Shown here: positions 61,301 to 64,000 of the stretch, piece by piece
How the letters are laid out: each line of letters opens with the position of its first letter
Numbering within the stretch: the stretch's first letter is position 1
NCBI GenBank assembly: GCA_900708905.1
Contig: CAADRB010000050.1
Coordinates: 229,593 to 293,592, forward strand
From: Hymenolepis diminuta
Taxonomy: Eukaryota > Platyhelminthes > Cestoda > Cyclophyllidea > Hymenolepididae
Direction: 5' to 3'
DNA length: 64,000 nucleotides
The notes under the pieces: model-generated
The model's database searches: none
Told to the model about the DNA's origin: nothing
The model's input: the letters and a program-made list of their open reading frames with translations, nothing else
Made by a program: the position numbers and the translations under genes

Positions 61301-64000
61301 TTCATAAAGTTTTACCTTATTTAATTTTCGGATTCATTTTGCACACCTTTCACATACTGATTAAATTCATCTCCTAGATTCTTGGGGTAACTAAGTTTCA
61401 CGATGTCATTTAAGTACTATGTCTTCTCTTACCAATTCTTCTATTGCTTGATGCTTTATTCAATCCTCAGACATTCTATCCTATAATATTAATACTAGGA
61501 TTAGTGCACTTCAAAATGCAATCATTAACTGCAGAGGGTGTAGACATCTCAGCGTTACATCTGGATAAATCGATATATTTGTCTGTGGGATTATTGTACA
61601 AAAATTATAAGAAGTAAGCCGATTGTACAGCTTCCGATAATTCTTATTGTAAGCCGGAGATTTTAATGTAAAATCTGTAGCAAACTTACATTAAGGTCTA
61701 ACAAGAACAAAAGTCACCAGTTTAGGAGTTACTGAATTGTAGAAATTAATGAATCAGATCTCGATCGTGGAAATTAAGACTACAGTTAACAGTTAACAAC
61801 AGCAACGACAGTTATAGCAGAACAATAAGACCTGATGAGGATTCAGGCGAGTAAGAGAGATGATGAATAAAGGCGATGAAAGGGAAGTGTAGGAGCCGGT
61901 AACGACAAATGTGTATCTGCGTTTGTGAGTCACTTGGCAAGGACGCAAATGAGGATATCAGTGCAGATGTACTTTTAATGGAGCGAAAGGAGGGGGGGGG
62001 AATCGATAAACTCATTTAGACACGAAAGATAAGCATTTTGGGTCATAAGGCCATAAAGACGTCACTGCGGCTCCATAGACGAAAAAATTGAGTATTTTCA
62101 TGGGAGATGCGAATAATTTCGGAAAATACATAGTCATCCTTCAGAATAAGCAACATTATTTTCAGGCTGAATCAAATTTTAAAACTGAGATGAATCTAGA
62201 AACTAAGTTGATTTTAATCATGTTTTATTGACTTTCGGCCTCATTTTATAAATGATTATTAACTGGTGATAAAATGTTTTATCAAACTCGTTGTCATTGA
62301 ACTCGTTCTATTTACGAATATCTATGGTCTAATGCATACCCATTTAAATCAGTTGCTTTTAAAATTTAAGGCCTTATTTTAAGTTGAACAAGTCCTTTTT
62401 TACTCCGCTGGGTTGACGCCCCACGTCCTATTCCATTAGAAATTTGTGGCCAACCATGAAAATTTTAAGAAATAAATGGGTGTTTTAAACGCGTGTTTCT
62501 ACATATCTTAATACAAAACTATTAAGCCATAATTCATATCCAGCTATAAATGAGTCAGTAAGAAATGATTGGCTGCCTAGTTGGGAAATAATTGCACCAA
62601 TAGTGAGACCTCTTTCCCGTGCAAACCTGATATTCGATAATTCAGTGCTTAAAACATGAAGCTTGTAAAATTATTGCAAATAAACCAAAAATATTCAATA
62701 CGGCTTTCCAAAGCGTAAAAAAATAGCAACTGTTTTTTTCAAATTTACGAACTTGTTGTATTGATCAGGATATTTTTAAGTTAACAGACCTCGCTAATGT
62801 TTGAGTAGTCGTTAAGTAGGTTTCTTTGCCTTATGTTAAAAATTCTTCAACTTTAGACTCTTCTAAATATTCTCTTCAGATTTAATTTAGTAGATGGAGG
62901 AAAGGGGGAATAGGCGGTGCATGTCAAACTTGTCTCAATAAATGGATTATCAATAACACTAGCTGTAAAATTGCCTAAGAGTGTCACGATTAATTAATTT
63001 AATTTTAATTAATGTTCATAGAAACCCAGATAAATAAACTGTAAAGTAATTTTTTATTTATTAATTATTATTTGCTGAATAAATCACACATAAAAGGAAT
63101 TAGTCAAGTCTTTTGCAAAGAAAATAATCTGCATGACAGCTGGATAATTATTCCGATTAATTTACCTAATGATTACCTAAGTAATGAGTGCAGTACCACC
63201 TCCGTCTTTTCACGAAAACAGACTCGTGTTGAAGGTGAATAATTGCTTACTTAAATGATTTATTAACACCTCTATTATCATAGCCCACAGCAATGGATTC
63301 TACATCGTGATAAAGTGACTGGTAGTGGGTAAGTAAAATTCCGAAAGAGTTAATGAGAGGGAAACGAAGAGAGTACCGTAAGAGTTACTTCATTTAATTT
63401 TCAGATTCGGGTTGTAGAATATTTACTTAACGGGCAGTTCATTGCTACACGTTCCAAAGTTTAAATATCATAATTCAATCCCACGATTGCTGATCAAATT
63501 CTTGTCCACAATGCCCAGTGCTCATCGACCGCTTGTTTAATTGTGATGATAGTTTTTGGCGCTATGATTAATAATTTTTCTCGGAGACCGGAGAAGCGGC
63601 ATAATATAAAGCAGTTTATATTTATTTAAATAAATATTTAATTTGACGTATTTTAATTATCATTATGTTTAAAATTCGTCACTGGTCTCAAATAAATGTT
63701 CCTGACTGCCAATATTTTAAATATATAATCTAATCCAGAAAACCGGGAGTCAAATCATAGAATTAAAATACCGTGACTTAACACGGTAATTGCACACAGT
63801 ATTAAACCCTATAGACAAACCAATACTTGCGCAATTCAAAGTTATGTTCTCGATAGACTAACCTCGAAATCTACTCTTCTTGAACTCCTATTTGTTTCTT
63901 ACCATACTAGGTTCACTTTTCATCTCTATTCACTCGCCTTCCAATATTTAGAAATTATAAATCTTTTTGTAATGTTACGAGAATAATAATAGTTTAGTAT
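58335..64000. other. AT-rich region upstream of BTAF1, no recognised gene
   Basis: It should include the BTAF1 5' UTR and promoter just right of 58334. No convincing exon, RNA gene or transposon domain was seen in about 5.7 kb. A pyrimidine-rich stretch lies at about 60720-60800 and a nine-G run at 61992-62000. Confidence 0.5.
61992..62000 (+). repeat. Poly-G run (9 G)
   Basis: Nine consecutive G bases within a purine-rich stretch. No associated feature is seen. Confidence 0.85.

Overview
This is an AT-rich eukaryotic nuclear window, most likely from a flatworm and perhaps a tapeworm. That placement rests on the intron-rich gene style, the Ty3/gypsy and mariner relics and the many old repeats. 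It is an inference, not something one marker proves. No bacterial operon, CRISPR or phage feature is present, and the long proteins must be read across spliced exons.

Layout. 1-228 holds the 3' end of a dead mariner transposon. 231-1615 holds a collapsed Ty3/gypsy element with gag-like, protease and integrase parts, but reverse transcriptase and RNase H are missing. 2504-11069 (minus) is the C-terminal two thirds or so of a headcase (HECA) homologue in six joined exons; its N-terminal exon(s) were not found. 11070-22250 is non-coding and repeat-rich, with a second gypsy integrase relic near 15.6-16.2 kb. 22254-22505 (plus) is a possible two-exon gene for a 41-residue basic protein. 23393-24550 (minus) is a two-exon ALYREF/THOC4 mRNA-export adaptor, tail to tail with the small gene. 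24551-33640 is mostly non-coding, with one weak open frame near 26.2 kb and several repeats. 33768-58334 (minus) is a complete BTAF1/Mot1 gene. 58335-64000 is AT-rich sequence in which no gene was seen.

The BTAF1 model is the strongest result. I joined 29 coding exons, all with GT/AG borders, and the reading phase closes at every junction to give 2,043 codons plus stop. It runs from an 11-nt first coding exon to the Snf2 motifs and a C-terminal tail like that of human BTAF1.

Three genes whose identity or structure is supported act in gene expression or growth control: BTAF1 removes TBP from DNA, ALYREF couples splicing to mRNA export, and headcase acts in growth and differentiation. They have no operon-like link. 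The accessory interest lies in old tRNA-derived SINE copies, other dispersed repeat families, the micro-exon, tandem splice acceptors and the small two-exon gene.
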